From the IMG/VR virus record IMGVR_UViG_3300001460_000047, positions 15,036 to 44,495 of that record: a DNA stretch of 29,460 bases. The stretch is one strand, 5' to 3'. The stretch comes from a virus. A program made the translations under genes and the position numbers. The notes under the pieces are model-generated. The model worked only from the letters and a program-made list of their open reading frames with translations. It did no database searches and was not told the DNA's origin. Numbering within the stretch: the first letter of the stretch is position 1; each line of letters begins with the position of its first letter. Of the stretch, positions 1 to 6,981 are shown piece by piece.

Positions 1-1313
1 TTGTACCCATATTCTGTAGATGTTAAGTCAGCCCGAATGTCCGGGTCATCGTCAAGCATAATACCACTAACCATAGCGTCACGCAGGTTGCCCCAGCATT
101 GCGCTCGTAAGTTTGCGTAGCCAGAGACGGTAGCTTTAGAACCAAAATTAACTTCTACTACTTCTAGTCCTAGCTGCCTACATCTGTCGATTACGCCACC
201 GCCAACACCACCGCCATCGATAAAAATTGTATTTGGATTTTTCTGGGCTGCTAGTGTTGCTACTTCTGACGCTAGGGTCATAGTATCTACGCCCCGGTAT
301 TTTTTAATTCCTTGTGACACACAGTCCCTGCCTTGTCTCATCCATATGACAGACTGGTCATCCCCAAAACGTGCAACGTCTACGCCCATAACTAATGGTT
401 CGTGTGGTTCTACATGCACGTCTTCTCTCATGCATTTGTCTACTAAGTCACTGGGTATAAACTGCATAGAGGCAGCGCTGGGAAACTCGCCCTTAATCCT
501 GACCTTTACAAAGTCGCTGTCTTCGCCATAGTCTTCCACCCATTGATTGAGCAAAGTCTTGTTAGTGATGGCTACGGTTCTGCTGTCTATAAATTTTCTG
601 ATATGACGGTGCTTGTATTTTCCAATCATGTTCTGAAAGAAACGCCCGGAGTTTCTGGTAGGGTTACCAAAGTCAAAGCACATAGGCTCTCCGTCAGTAA
701 GACCACCCTCACGCACCTCAAATATTTTTTCTGGGATAGCTGATGCCTCATCGAATATATAAAACGGTGAGCTGTTAGCGGCATGAAGACCAGCAAACGC
801 TTCCGAGTTTTCTTCTCGACTAGTCTGTGCATCAACACGCCATGTCTCTCGGTGCATTTTATGATATAAATTCATGGACCCACCCCCTGAGTTGAGATGA
901 TACCAATTTTTTGTCAGGCTTATGTTGTGCCACTTCGCAAGCTCTGCCCACGTTTTTGTCCGTAGCTGCTCCGCAGTGTTGGCTGTGACTACCCCCTTCG
1001 CAAAAGGTCTGGTGTCCATCACCCATTTTATCAGCCAAGCCGTCAGTGTCGACTTACCTATTCCATGCCCGGAGGCGCACGTCACTCTTAGGGGTGGGAC
1101 TGGGTCGTGACCGTTGAAGTTACGGCTGGAGACCTCATTGCCAATCATTGTCAGGTAGTCTTGCTGCCATTCCAGCGGTCCATCTCTTCCGGCTAGGATG
1201 CCACTGCCCCATGGATAACTCATCAGCACATGGCGCAATGGGTCAGCGTAGCACTCTGCCATAGCATCTGCTAGCTGCATGTCTATGTCTATTGCACTAG
1301 GCTGTTGGGTCAT
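1..1313 (-). CDS. terL: Terminase large subunit, 3' end outside the window
   Basis: ATP-driven DNA-packaging motor and nuclease. The first 437 codons are present. The N-terminal ATPase has a Walker A motif GHGIGKS at residues 82-88 and a Walker B FYIFDEAS with Asp188-Glu189. The C-terminal RNase H-like nuclease domain begins at MGVDVARFGDD (Asp312) and has a second acidic motif FIDGGG (Asp366). The remaining nuclease residues lie beyond base 1. The start MTQQPSAID is preceded only by a weak AAGAG ribosome site, and the gene overlaps the preceding small gene by 17 bp, so translation may be coupled. It is the last visible gene of the leftward transcript that also carries the small terminase. 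The family assignment is secure from the motifs; the packaging type cannot be judged from this fragment. Confidence 0.95.
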   Translation of the reverse strand, partial: MTQQPSAIDIDMQLADAMAECYADPLRHVLMSYPWGSGILAGRDGPLEWQQDYLTMIGNEVSSRNFNGHDPVPPLRVTCASGHGIGKSTLTAWLIKWVMDTRPFAKGVVTANTAEQLRTKTWAELAKWHNISLTKNWYHLNSGGGSMNLYHKMHRETWRVDAQTSREENSEAFAGLHAANSSPFYIFDEASAIPEKIFEVREGGLTDGEPMCFDFGNPTRNSGRFFQNMIGKYKHRHIRKFIDSRTVAITNKTLLNQWVEDYGEDSDFVKVRIKGEFPSAASMQFIPSDLVDKCMREDVHVEPHEPLVMGVDVARFGDDQSVIWMRQGRDCVSQGIKKYRGVDTMTLASEVATLAAQKNPNTIFIDGGGVGGGVIDRCRQLGLEVVEVNFGSKATVSGYANLRAQCWGNLRDAMVSGIMLDDDPDIRADLTSTEYGY

Positions 1314-1503
1314 AGTCACTCTTGGTTGGGATAGTTGGTGAGTGTGGTGCAGTGCTGCACGGCACTGAGTTGTAAGGCGCTATGTTGCGTTGACCGCAAT
1401 ACCTACAACATTGTGCTGCACCAAAGCCCGGGGGTGCGTCTACCCAGTCATGTCCACCAGAGTTCGATGACGTTATCTTCTCTATATCTGTACCGATTGC
1501 CAT
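1297..1503 (-). CDS. Small zinc-ribbon-like protein, 68 aa
   Basis: Not recognised as a named family. Residues 18-40 contain GGHDW followed by CCRYCG, the His-Asp-Trp plus CxxC arrangement seen in many small phage zinc-binding proteins, with another Cys further on. The C-terminal third is rich in Pro, Ser and Thr. The start at ATG 1503 has only a weak upstream GGA. The gene overlaps the preceding 75-aa gene by 56 bp and terL by 17 bp, which is a large overlap even here. It sits between the two terminase genes, so a packaging accessory role is possible but is inference. Confidence 0.6.
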   Translation of the reverse strand: MAIGTDIEKITSSNSGGHDWVDAPPGFGAAQCCRYCGQRNIAPYNSVPCSTAPHSPTIPTKSDYDPTA

Positions 1504-1675
1504 TCTTAGTTACCGTCCATTCATGTCCGTCTAGGCTAATGATGTCACCGTCTTCTACATCGTCCATGTTGACCAGCGTGACACCGGGACCGAGTACAGT
1601 CTCCAGCAATGTCTCTTGGTCAGCATTTAACCTGCGACTAGTCATCAGTAAATACACCTGTTCCAGATGGTCCAC
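1448..1675 (-). CDS. Hypothetical protein, 75 aa
   Basis: Unrecognised. It has an acidic stretch (VNMDDVEDGDI) followed by a beta-rich C-terminus ending in LWWT. The longest reading frame starts at a GTG at 1675 with AAGAAGG about six bases upstream, which is a good ribosome site overlapping the end of the preceding lysine-rich gene. An ATG ten codons in (MTSRRLNAD) is the alternative start. It lies in the terS-terL interval and is probably co-transcribed with both. No catalytic motif or membrane segment is seen. Confidence 0.55.
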   Translation of the reverse strand: MDHLEQVYLLMTSRRLNADQETLLETVLGPGVTLVNMDDVEDGDIISLDGHEWTVTKNGNRYRYREDNVIELWWT

Positions 1676-1676
1676 A

Positions 1677-1766
1677 TTAGACCTTCTTGGTGTTCTTAGC
1701 TGACTTCTTCTTAGTTACCTTTACTTTCGCCTTCTTCTTTGTTGTTGCCTTTACTTTGCCATACAT
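1677..1766 (-). CDS. Lysine-rich mini-protein, 29 aa
   Basis: A very short gene that starts at ATG 1766 behind a strong AAGGAAGG ribosome site and ends in TAA immediately before the next gene. The product begins MYGKVKATTKKK and is almost half lysine, with no acidic residue. It resembles the basic proteins at 15165-15320, 15777-16055 and 16736-16957 in repeating K-V-K-V-K-K patterns. Such composition suggests nucleic-acid or envelope binding, but no fold can be assigned. Its place directly after the small terminase gene, together with the good ribosome site and tight spacing, argues that it is real despite its length. Confidence 0.6.
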   Translation of the reverse strand: MYGKVKATTKKKAKVKVTKKKSAKNTKKV

Positions 1767-1768
1767 GG

Positions 1769-2539
1769 TTAGCCTTCCTTCCTGTGTGATGCGATGTCTA
1801 CAACATTAGCAGCTCGTTTGCGTCCAGCTTGCAGCCTGTCAACGATATCATCAGTCATTGTTATCTCTTTACGCTCTGCCGGGTACAAATCAGCAATCTT
1901 GCCCAGCTCACGGAATGCAGAGACCATTGCTCCAGCCTGTGCAGTCTGGTCTGCAAGGTCAGCAGCTCTCTGTAGTCCTGTAATGATGTCATGCAGCTTT
2001 AGCTGGGTTTTCTCAATGATTGGCGCTTTTATCACTTCAACCCTTTGGGTAATCTTTGGGTGACTACCAAGCTTGCTTGCCTCTTCATTCACCTGCTTGT
2101 CATTCATCCTACTTGTATCGTAAGCAGCTCTGTAACAGTCAGACAGTGTATGCTCAGCACTTGCAACTAGTTGGGCAAACTGCTCTTGCTTGGGAGTAAG
2201 CTTGTATCGTTTACCGTCAGCAGCTTTGGTCATCTCGCTCCTGTCTCCACCACCACCTGCAAGGCTGTTCTCTAAATCGGGTGTCTTCTCAATTAAGCTG
2301 GCTTCATATGCATATGCTTCATCCTCATCGACAAAGCGCTTGAGAATATTAACGACAACTTCCTCACCACTATCAATGATATCTCGCACACGCCTAGCCT
2401 TTGGACTAGCGTCAGTGTCACGGATGTCTAATCGATGAGTGTGTGCATAGCCTCGGGATGCTGTGCCTTTACCAACATAAAAAACCTTTAGGTCTCTCGG
2501 GTCAGTCAATGTGTAAACATAAAACTTTTGTGTAGCCAT
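1769..2539 (-). CDS. GIY-YIG nuclease fused to terminase small subunit-like domain
   Basis: A two-part protein of 256 aa. Residues 5-98 form a GIY-YIG nuclease domain of the LEM-3-like type: FYVYTL (Tyr7/Tyr9), FYVGKG (20-25), a conserved Arg29, and the metal-binding Glu79 in YEASLIE, followed by Asn91 and a glycine run. Residues 114-235 resemble the small terminase DNA-binding family (Terminase_2 type), opening LTPKQEQFAQLV, then a helix-turn-helix-like segment and the SKLGSHPKI signature, then helices for oligomerisation. It lies nine bases after the resolvase gene and shortly upstream of terL, as expected for terS. The nuclease part could nick or cut DNA at the packaging site or act against competing DNA; neither is shown. 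No separate terS is visible nearby. Confidence 0.8.
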   Translation of the reverse strand: MATQKFYVYTLTDPRDLKVFYVGKGTASRGYAHTHRLDIRDTDASPKARRVRDIIDSGEEVVVNILKRFVDEDEAYAYEASLIEKTPDLENSLAGGGGDRSEMTKAADGKRYKLTPKQEQFAQLVASAEHTLSDCYRAAYDTSRMNDKQVNEEASKLGSHPKITQRVEVIKAPIIEKTQLKLHDIITGLQRAADLADQTAQAGAMVSAFRELGKIADLYPAERKEITMTDDIVDRLQAGRKRAANVVDIASHRKEG

Positions 2540-2548
2540 GCGACTAGA

Positions 2549-3028
2549 CTAATCTACTTTGTTAAATTTGTCTACCAAGTAGATACAAAGTAGAGCAGCC
2601 TCAGCAATACCATCGTTCTTCTTTATGTTCCACAGCTCGTTTCTACCGAATGTAAGTTTAGCCATGTCGAGACTAGCCTGTTTATCTGAGACAAGCCCCA
2701 TAGCTTTCTTCCACACTGCTGGTGTCACATGCTCTACCTTCGGAGCAAGTAGCTGACAGAGAGCCTCAGCAGCACCGTAGCTCCTACCAAATTGGAAGCT
2801 GCTGGATACGCCTTGCCTTGGCATAGCGTTGACCTGCTCAATTATAGCAACGTCAAAATCCATGTCTTGAAGGTCCAGCATAATCGATGCAGCATCAATC
2901 ATCTTTTTCTTTTTGACATGCAGCACTGGGGTTCGCATCGCTTTTAATAGCTTAGGTGCATTGCCATTTAAAAACTTAACCACAGCTATTCCACCTGCTT
3001 GTCCCGGGTCAATGCCGAGAACTAACAT
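2549..3028 (-). CDS. RuvC-like Holliday junction resolvase
   Basis: Predicted structure-selective endonuclease that resolves branched replication or recombination intermediates before packaging. The N-terminus LGIDPGQAGG carries the first catalytic Asp (residue 7 from this start). AIIEQV supplies the Glu, SFQFGRSYGAAEAL is the usual RuvC-superfamily segment, and KNDGIAEAALL near the C-terminus gives the last Asp. The product is about 159 aa, a normal length. I chose the ATG at 3028 because LGIDPG is normally at the extreme N-terminus and because this ATG overlaps the stop of a well-initiated leader ORF. The alternative ATG at 3064 adds 12 residues and sits inside a hairpin-rich stretch. It lies between the primase-helicase and the terminase genes. 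Confidence 0.85.
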   Translation of the reverse strand: MLVLGIDPGQAGGIAVVKFLNGNAPKLLKAMRTPVLHVKKKKMIDAASIMLDLQDMDFDVAIIEQVNAMPRQGVSSSFQFGRSYGAAEALCQLLAPKVEHVTPAVWKKAMGLVSDKQASLDMAKLTFGRNELWNIKKNDGIAEAALLCIYLVDKFNKVD

Positions 3029-3105
3029 ACGAATGCCCCAAGGGGACTGTGTCCCCAAGACCATGTCCCCTTTAGGGGGAGCAAGTTCATCAAGTCTGTA
3101 ACCAT
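3022..3105 (-). CDS. Possible leader peptide coupled to the resolvase, 27 aa
   Basis: ATG at 3105 follows a strong AAGGAAGG ribosome site. The reading frame encodes 27 residues starting MVTDLMNLLPLK and stops at a TAG that lies two bases past the resolvase ATG at 3028 (ATGTTAG arrangement). No homology is recognised. Its value may be to deliver ribosomes to the resolvase start, which has no good Shine-Dalgarno of its own, through an RNA segment able to form several G-C hairpins. It could also be an accident of the strong ribosome site serving the longer resolvase form. Confidence 0.4.
   Translation of the reverse strand: MVTDLMNLLPLKGTWSWGHSPLGAFVC
3036..3080. repeat. Cluster of short G-C inverted repeats before the resolvase
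   Basis: Three mutually exclusive hairpins can form: CCCCAAGGGG at 3036-3045, GGGGAC/GTCCCC with a 3-base loop at 3042-3056, and CCCC/GGGG around 3067-3079. The latter two share GTCCCC-type arms, so alternative pairings are possible. The cluster lies inside the leader ORF and over the alternative resolvase start, where it could act in translational control. Function is inferred only from position. Confidence 0.5.
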
Positions 3106-3136
3106 TGTGTTTCCTTCCTTTTCTTTACTTGATACA

Positions 3137-3229
3137 AACTTGAGCAGCAACTTGAGCGCTCAAGTTTATAATCGTTGCTATATATGACGTTTGCACTGCT
3201 CAAGTTGTAAACTTGTTCTCAGCTTGAGC
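3137..3229. repeat. AACTTGAGC direct and inverted repeats with an 18-bp perfect palindrome
   Basis: AACTTGAGC occurs at 3137-3145 and 3149-3157. Its reverse complement GCTCAAGTT is at 3158-3166 and 3198-3206, and a partial CTTGAGC at 3223-3229. The second and third copies abut to make the perfect 18-bp palindrome AACTTGAGCGCTCAAGTT at 3149-3166. CAAGTT-GTA-AACTTG at 3201-3215 is a further inverted repeat. The TGA stop of the primase-helicase at 3200-3202 is inside one copy. Density and symmetry are typical of a replication origin, a regulator-binding array or a packaging site. Confidence 0.7.
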
Positions 3230-5350
3230 AATAACAAATGTCCACCGTCCATTAGTCTTCTTCTTTGTGTCGAGAACAAGCTGCACCGTACCACCAGAGA
3301 AATGCACTGCGTCTTCAAACATCATGTGCAGCTTCTCAGCGTCCCGGGTAAACATCCTGTCCCCTGTCACCGTCCATATATCTTCACCTCGCATCTTGTC
3401 GTGTATCTCAGCCAGCTTAGTAAACGAACCATAGCCAAGCCGTTCCCCCATCTTCTCAGCCAGCTCAGATGCAAAGAGTTTATCGATTGCACCGTCAAGC
3501 AGCACGTTAGCTGCCGTTTGCTCATCAGTCATTTCACATACACCGATAGCACTGCCCTCGCCTTCATCCATCTCTTGCCCCACCAGTTGATACATAACTG
3601 GTTGCAGTGGCTCACCTTCTCTAATCTTGCCTGTGTCCAATACAACGTACCGTGATAAAGCCAGCTCCAACTTCTTTTGCTTCCAAGCTTTACGCTGCTC
3701 ACCATTCTTTGGCATCCAATGGCTAAGAGTGTAACCACAATCAAGAGCAGAATAAATTGCACCGCTACCACGCCAAGCACTAGCATCGCCACGATACCAG
3801 TCATCGTCCTTGTTTCTGTCCTTGGGCGTGTGATGTGCATGTATTACCGCAGCTCCTGTCATGGACGATATCATTATAAATGCTTTAGTCAAAATGCCAG
3901 CACTGACTGCGCTGTTCTCATCCATTGCTTCAGACAGCGTAACGTAGGGGTCTAGGATGATAACACTTGCGTCAACACGCCTAGCTTGGGCAACTATCTT
4001 GGCTATACTTTTCTGGTCCAGCTCAGGTGTACCTATCTCATTCAAAGCTATCAGCCGAGCCGTTCCATTGTCCTTGCCACGGACCACAATGTCAGCACTG
4101 TCCTTGTCATTGTGTTGCAGCATAACTGCTTTCAGTCTGCGTTTGATATCATCTACTCGTTCTTCATTGGCAATCCACAAAGACGCATGGGTCGTGTCTA
4201 TTGGTGGTAGACCCATGCGCTTTGTATTACCAACGGAGAGTGAGACAGCCAGAGCAGCTAGCCATCTCGTTTTCCCTACATTCGATGTACCACCTAGAGA
4301 CACTGTCGAACCTTTGGGAACCATGCCGGGTATCACCCAGTCAATTGGATTAAGTTTTTCTAATCGTAAGCCCTGAGCATTAAATGTTTCATACTCAGTA
4401 TCCACTTGAGCTTCAGCAACGTAGGCTTCGATATCATCTATTGTGGCTTCACGTTGCACTCCTATCGGGCGTTGGGGAGCATCCTTAAAGAAGCTTTCGC
4501 CATCGCCAGTAATCTTATCAATTGCTGTCTGCGACACTTGCAGGTCAGCTTTTCTGTTTGCGCTTTCGACAAGGTCAGTAATTTTGTTGAACCTATCCAG
4601 CCAATCATCATGCCGCTTGTGTCCAGCATTCTTTGCATCACTGGTCAGCATAATATTCTTTAGCACTGCAAGCTGCTCATCTTTACTAAACAGGTCACCA
4701 TTGTCATTGCGTCTAGACGGTAGCCGATAAGACAGCGTCCGTAACGCTGGGTATAAGTCAGTGGCTGATGCTATGCGATTGATAAGGTCATCGTCTGTTG
4801 CATCGTTAAAACTCGATGTCGCTAATTTGCCGTTCACCTGCTGCCCGGTTGCATTGTGCAGCAAGCTCATTGGAAACGATTTGATAGAAGTATCATTTAA
4901 TACTTTATATCCAGCAGTCGGTGGGAAGCATATGTAACCAGCGCCAACAGCTTTGATATCCACACCCTCTCTTAATGTAGATGGAAACCGCATTGCCCCC
5001 GGGTGTTTAAATATAAAATGTTTGCCGCCTGACCGGGTGACATGGGTCAGCGTCTCTTCTAAACCTATCTGACCTTTCACCCACTCTTCTAGCTCTGGGT
5101 CTTTATAAACGTCTACGTCAACACACATCAGCCCGGACATATCTCCCATCGGGACAGCTATCTCAGTTGCTAATCGGTGACTAAATAATTTTTTGATTTG
5201 CTTGGGGTCTTGCGTTGCTATCTTGTAGCCGCCTTCACCTTTACCAACTTTCAGCTCTGCATTAGACCAGCAAGGCTTCTTGTCATTTGTTGGAAATACC
5301 GGGTAAGTCTTAGCGACTTCCAGCGCTTCCTTTACAATATCTCTGCTCAT
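3200..5350 (-). CDS. Prim-pol primase fused to RepA-like replicative helicase
   Basis: Bifunctional replication protein of 716 aa. The N-terminal half is a bifunctional primase/polymerase (prim-pol, AEP) domain with the metal-binding pair Asp78/Asp80 in MCVDVDV and the nucleotide-binding SGGKH at 107-111. The C-terminal half is a hexameric RecA-fold helicase of the RepA/AAA_25 type: Walker A GGTSNVGKT with Lys360, Walker B VIILDPY with Asp467, and AAVIHAHHTPKD as the sensor region. The start at ATG 5350 is preferred over an upstream ATG at 5389 because AACGGAG, the ribosome site shared by the early genes, lies just upstream of it. It overlaps the preceding 80-aa gene by 41 bp. It probably primes and unwinds for the family A polymerase at 10144. 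The stop codon is inside the AACTTGAGC repeat array. Confidence 0.93.
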   Translation of the reverse strand: MSRDIVKEALEVAKTYPVFPTNDKKPCWSNAELKVGKGEGGYKIATQDPKQIKKLFSHRLATEIAVPMGDMSGLMCVDVDVYKDPELEEWVKGQIGLEETLTHVTRSGGKHFIFKHPGAMRFPSTLREGVDIKAVGAGYICFPPTAGYKVLNDTSIKSFPMSLLHNATGQQVNGKLATSSFNDATDDDLINRIASATDLYPALRTLSYRLPSRRNDNGDLFSKDEQLAVLKNIMLTSDAKNAGHKRHDDWLDRFNKITDLVESANRKADLQVSQTAIDKITGDGESFFKDAPQRPIGVQREATIDDIEAYVAEAQVDTEYETFNAQGLRLEKLNPIDWVIPGMVPKGSTVSLGGTSNVGKTRWLAALAVSLSVGNTKRMGLPPIDTTHASLWIANEERVDDIKRRLKAVMLQHNDKDSADIVVRGKDNGTARLIALNEIGTPELDQKSIAKIVAQARRVDASVIILDPYVTLSEAMDENSAVSAGILTKAFIMISSMTGAAVIHAHHTPKDRNKDDDWYRGDASAWRGSGAIYSALDCGYTLSHWMPKNGEQRKAWKQKKLELALSRYVVLDTGKIREGEPLQPVMYQLVGQEMDEGEGSAIGVCEMTDEQTAANVLLDGAIDKLFASELAEKMGERLGYGSFTKLAEIHDKMRGEDIWTVTGDRMFTRDAEKLHMMFEDAVHFSGGTVQLVLDTKKKTNGRWTFVIAQAENKFTT

Positions 5351-5552
5351 AAGTTTTTCTCCGTTGTTTGTACCGCTCCAAATATTCACGGTTATTCATA
5401 TGCAACAGAGGTATCTTAACTTTCCACACCGCATCAATGTCTAACCCTGAGCCATCCGGCTTGTACATTTGCCGCTGCTCAATAGGCAGTTTAGCAATTG
5501 CAGCAAGTCTTCGCTCATGCTTATCGGGAAACAAATAGTGTAGAAAACTCAT
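5310..5552 (-). CDS. First gene of the leftward operon, 80 aa, unknown
   Basis: Unrecognised basic protein, MSFLHYLFPDKHERR at its start and a lysine/arginine-rich helical C-terminus (YLERYKQRRKTYEQRY). The start at ATG 5552 is chosen because AACGGAGAGGAG lies directly upstream; a more upstream ATG at 5573 has no such site. It is the promoter-proximal gene of the leftward transcript, which often means an early regulator or takeover protein, but nothing in the sequence fixes its role. Confidence 0.65.
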   Translation of the reverse strand: MSFLHYLFPDKHERRLAAIAKLPIEQRQMYKPDGSGLDIDAVWKVKIPLLHMNNREYLERYKQRRKTYEQRYCKGSAGSR

Positions 5553-5579
5553 AGTAGCTCCTCTCCGTTGCATTTAGAC

Positions 5580-5607
5580 ACGATATACTAAAAAATAATT
5601 TAGTCAA
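5580..5607 (-). promoter_or_regulatory. Leftward early promoter
   Basis: On the minus strand TTGACT (5607-5602) and TATCGT (5585-5580) are separated by 16 bp, the same spacing as the other early promoters here. The -35 box overlaps the left operator arm. The 80-aa gene and the prim-pol operon start about 30 bp downstream. Confidence 0.6.
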
Positions 5608-5636
5608 ACACTGATTATTTTGCTATCAGTGCTTGA
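5604..5636. promoter_or_regulatory. Operator: inverted pair of the ATCAGTGCTTGA motif between divergent promoters
   Basis: TCAAACACTGAT at 5604-5615 is, apart from one base, the reverse complement of ATCAGTGCTTGA at 5625-5636. Each arm overlaps the -35 box of one of the two divergent promoters. The right arm is itself a pseudo-palindrome, TATCA-GTGCT-TGATA (5624-5638). This arrangement lets one DNA-binding protein control both directions. The protein is not identified. Confidence 0.7.
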
Positions 5637-5660
5637 TAATTCTGAAAAAGTGCTTATATT
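5633..5660 (+). promoter_or_regulatory. Rightward early promoter
   Basis: TTGATA (5633-5638), a 16-bp spacer and TATATT (5655-5660). The region from the operator through the -10 is closely matched upstream of 11998 and 13797. It drives the gene at 5694 and probably the protease gene. Confidence 0.75.
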
Positions 5661-5693
5661 AATAGTGTAAGCAATTAACCAACGGAGAAAATT

Positions 5694-6005
5694 ATGATTT
5701 ACCAAGTCCTTCAAAACATCAAGCCAGAGACCAGAGGCACTGACGATTACTTTGCAGCTACCTTTGATGGCAAGCTCGACAGCAATTATTTCTTTTTTAA
5801 TTATGGTGTCGTTTGCGAAATCGAGGCTGATGACCTTGACCAAGTTTTCCAAATTGGAAACATCGGTCCACAAGAAAAAATCAATCGGGTTGCAGACCGG
5901 ATGCACAGCGTGTCTGTCGGTGATGTCATCCGGGTCAAAGGTGACGTGAGCAGCAGTGTAGTGGTTGCCAGTTTTGGTTTCAAAAAAATTGGAGAGGTGG
6001 CGTAA
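5694..6005 (+). CDS. Small early protein with SVGDV motif (YodL-like?), 103 aa
   Basis: First gene of the rightward early transcript, with AACGGAG six bases before the ATG. The C-terminal half reads RMHSVSVGDVI followed by a short strand and FGFKKIG. This matches my recollection of small YodL-like domains of plasmids and phages (RSLSVSDVV then GF), which can occur near antirestriction genes. The N-terminal half, with DDYFAATFDGKL, is not recognised. No enzyme motif is visible. The assignment to that family is tentative; the gene itself is well supported by promoter, ribosome site and position. Confidence 0.5.
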   Translation: MIYQVLQNIKPETRGTDDYFAATFDGKLDSNYFFFNYGVVCEIEADDLDQVFQIGNIGPQEKINRVADRMHSVSVGDVIRVKGDVSSSVVVASFGFKKIGEVA

Positions 6006-6039
6006 GCCACCCTCTTTCTTTCACAACGGAGATAATGCA

Positions 6040-6894
6040 ATGCAAAAAATAAATACAGCTTCAGTCGTTCCTTTTAAAGTTCGCCCTGTTAATCATGGTT
6101 CCACCAAGCGTGACAAGAACCGTTACTGTGGTCCAGCCGTCCTGTCTATCATGTCAGGCATTACAACAGGCGAGGCTTCACGTCTCATTCGTAACCTGTT
6201 CCCATATGTTCACGCTGTACGGGGTACAAGCACCGGGCAGATATCACAGGCGTTTGCTGCATTAAAAATCAGCATGGATAAAATTGCTTACCGCAAAGCT
6301 CAGGGTCGTAACCCTACTCTTGCTGGTTGGCTCAAGCAGACTGTCGAGGAACGTACTCCCGGGAGAGTGTTCTTGATTGTCGCTGGTAACCATTGGCAGA
6401 TTGTAACTGGCAGACGTTACATCTGTGGCATTGTCAAAGAGCTGGTCAGCATCAAAGACAAGCAGGTCAAGAGACGTGCCAGAGTAACTGAGGTGTTTGA
6501 ACTGACACCATCTCACCCAGATGGTCGGGTGCGGATACCGCATGACAAGGTAGCCCAGCCCAAATCAACACGCTCGGACCACGCTTACAACCGGGTCCAA
6601 AAACTCAAGCGTGATAATCCTAACCTTGGTTTCGATTATGAAATTGATAGATGGCTTGGTGGCGATAGCCAGTATTGGGTCGGGGTCAGTGGTGACTGGG
6701 AAGAGTTCATCTACCATGTGCGTGACACTGGTGAGTGTGAAAGTAACCCTGCCTTTGCTGACGTGCATGACCCATTCATTCTGGACAACCGTTGTTGCTA
6801 CGATTGGTCAGAGGTCGAGGAATGTATGCTTGGTCTGAAAGAGTTCGCAACCAAGTGGTATCCACAATATGCACTGTGGAAAGAAACCCAATAA
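6040..6894 (+). CDS. Papain/C39-like cysteine protease domain protein
   Basis: A 284-aa early protein. Residues 25-140 look like a papain-fold cysteine peptidase: NRYCGPAVLSIMSG puts the putative nucleophile at Cys30, the VRGTS turn is at 60-64, and VAGNHWQIVTG places the His at 118. The C-terminal half (150-284) is unrecognised and rich in Trp, Tyr and Asp, with CCYDW near the end. The start at ATG 6040 is chosen because AACGGAG precedes it; a longer frame from 5965 would overlap the upstream gene. It lies in the early region away from the structural genes, so it may process host or replication proteins rather than the capsid. The target is unknown. Confidence 0.65.
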   Translation: MQKINTASVVPFKVRPVNHGSTKRDKNRYCGPAVLSIMSGITTGEASRLIRNLFPYVHAVRGTSTGQISQAFAALKISMDKIAYRKAQGRNPTLAGWLKQTVEERTPGRVFLIVAGNHWQIVTGRRYICGIVKELVSIKDKQVKRRARVTEVFELTPSHPDGRVRIPHDKVAQPKSTRSDHAYNRVQKLKRDNPNLGFDYEIDRWLGGDSQYWVGVSGDWEEFIYHVRDTGECESNPAFADVHDPFILDNRCCYDWSEVEECMLGLKEFATKWYPQYALWKETQ

Positions 6895-6900
6895 AACCGG

Positions 6901-6914
6901 GGGGCGAAAGCCCC
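6901..6914 (+). terminator. GNRA-capped hairpin, weak terminator
   Basis: GGGGC-GAAA-GCCCC right after the protease gene, followed by TCGAATTTTA. The stem is strong and the loop is a GNRA tetraloop, but the T-run is short. It may attenuate or insulate just before the next promoter. Confidence 0.55.
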
Positions 6915-6923
6915 TCGAATTTT

Positions 6924-6956
6924 AGTGCTTGCATCAAGCACTGAAAAGAGTATGAT
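6924..6956 (+). promoter_or_regulatory. Early promoter with palindromic operator, upstream of the SNF2 helicase
   Basis: AGTGCTTG-CAT-CAAGCACT (6924-6942) is a perfect inverted repeat of the core AGTGCTTG found in the other operators. TTGCAT (6929-6934), 16 bp and TATGAT (6951-6956) form a sigma70-like promoter whose -35 lies in the palindrome centre. AACGGAG and the helicase ATG follow. Confidence 0.7.
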
Positions 6957-6981
6957 GCAGATATACAACGGAGAGAAATAC

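Noticed and set aside
1335-1703. 122-codon plus-strand frame opposite the small genes between the terminase genes
   Set aside because: Considered because the minus-strand genes there overlap heavily, but it has no ribosome site and would run against the whole operon.
3191-3655. 154-codon plus-strand frame opposite the prim-pol/helicase
   Set aside because: Opposite a strongly supported gene, no ribosome site, Cys/His/Leu-rich product without a recognisable domain.
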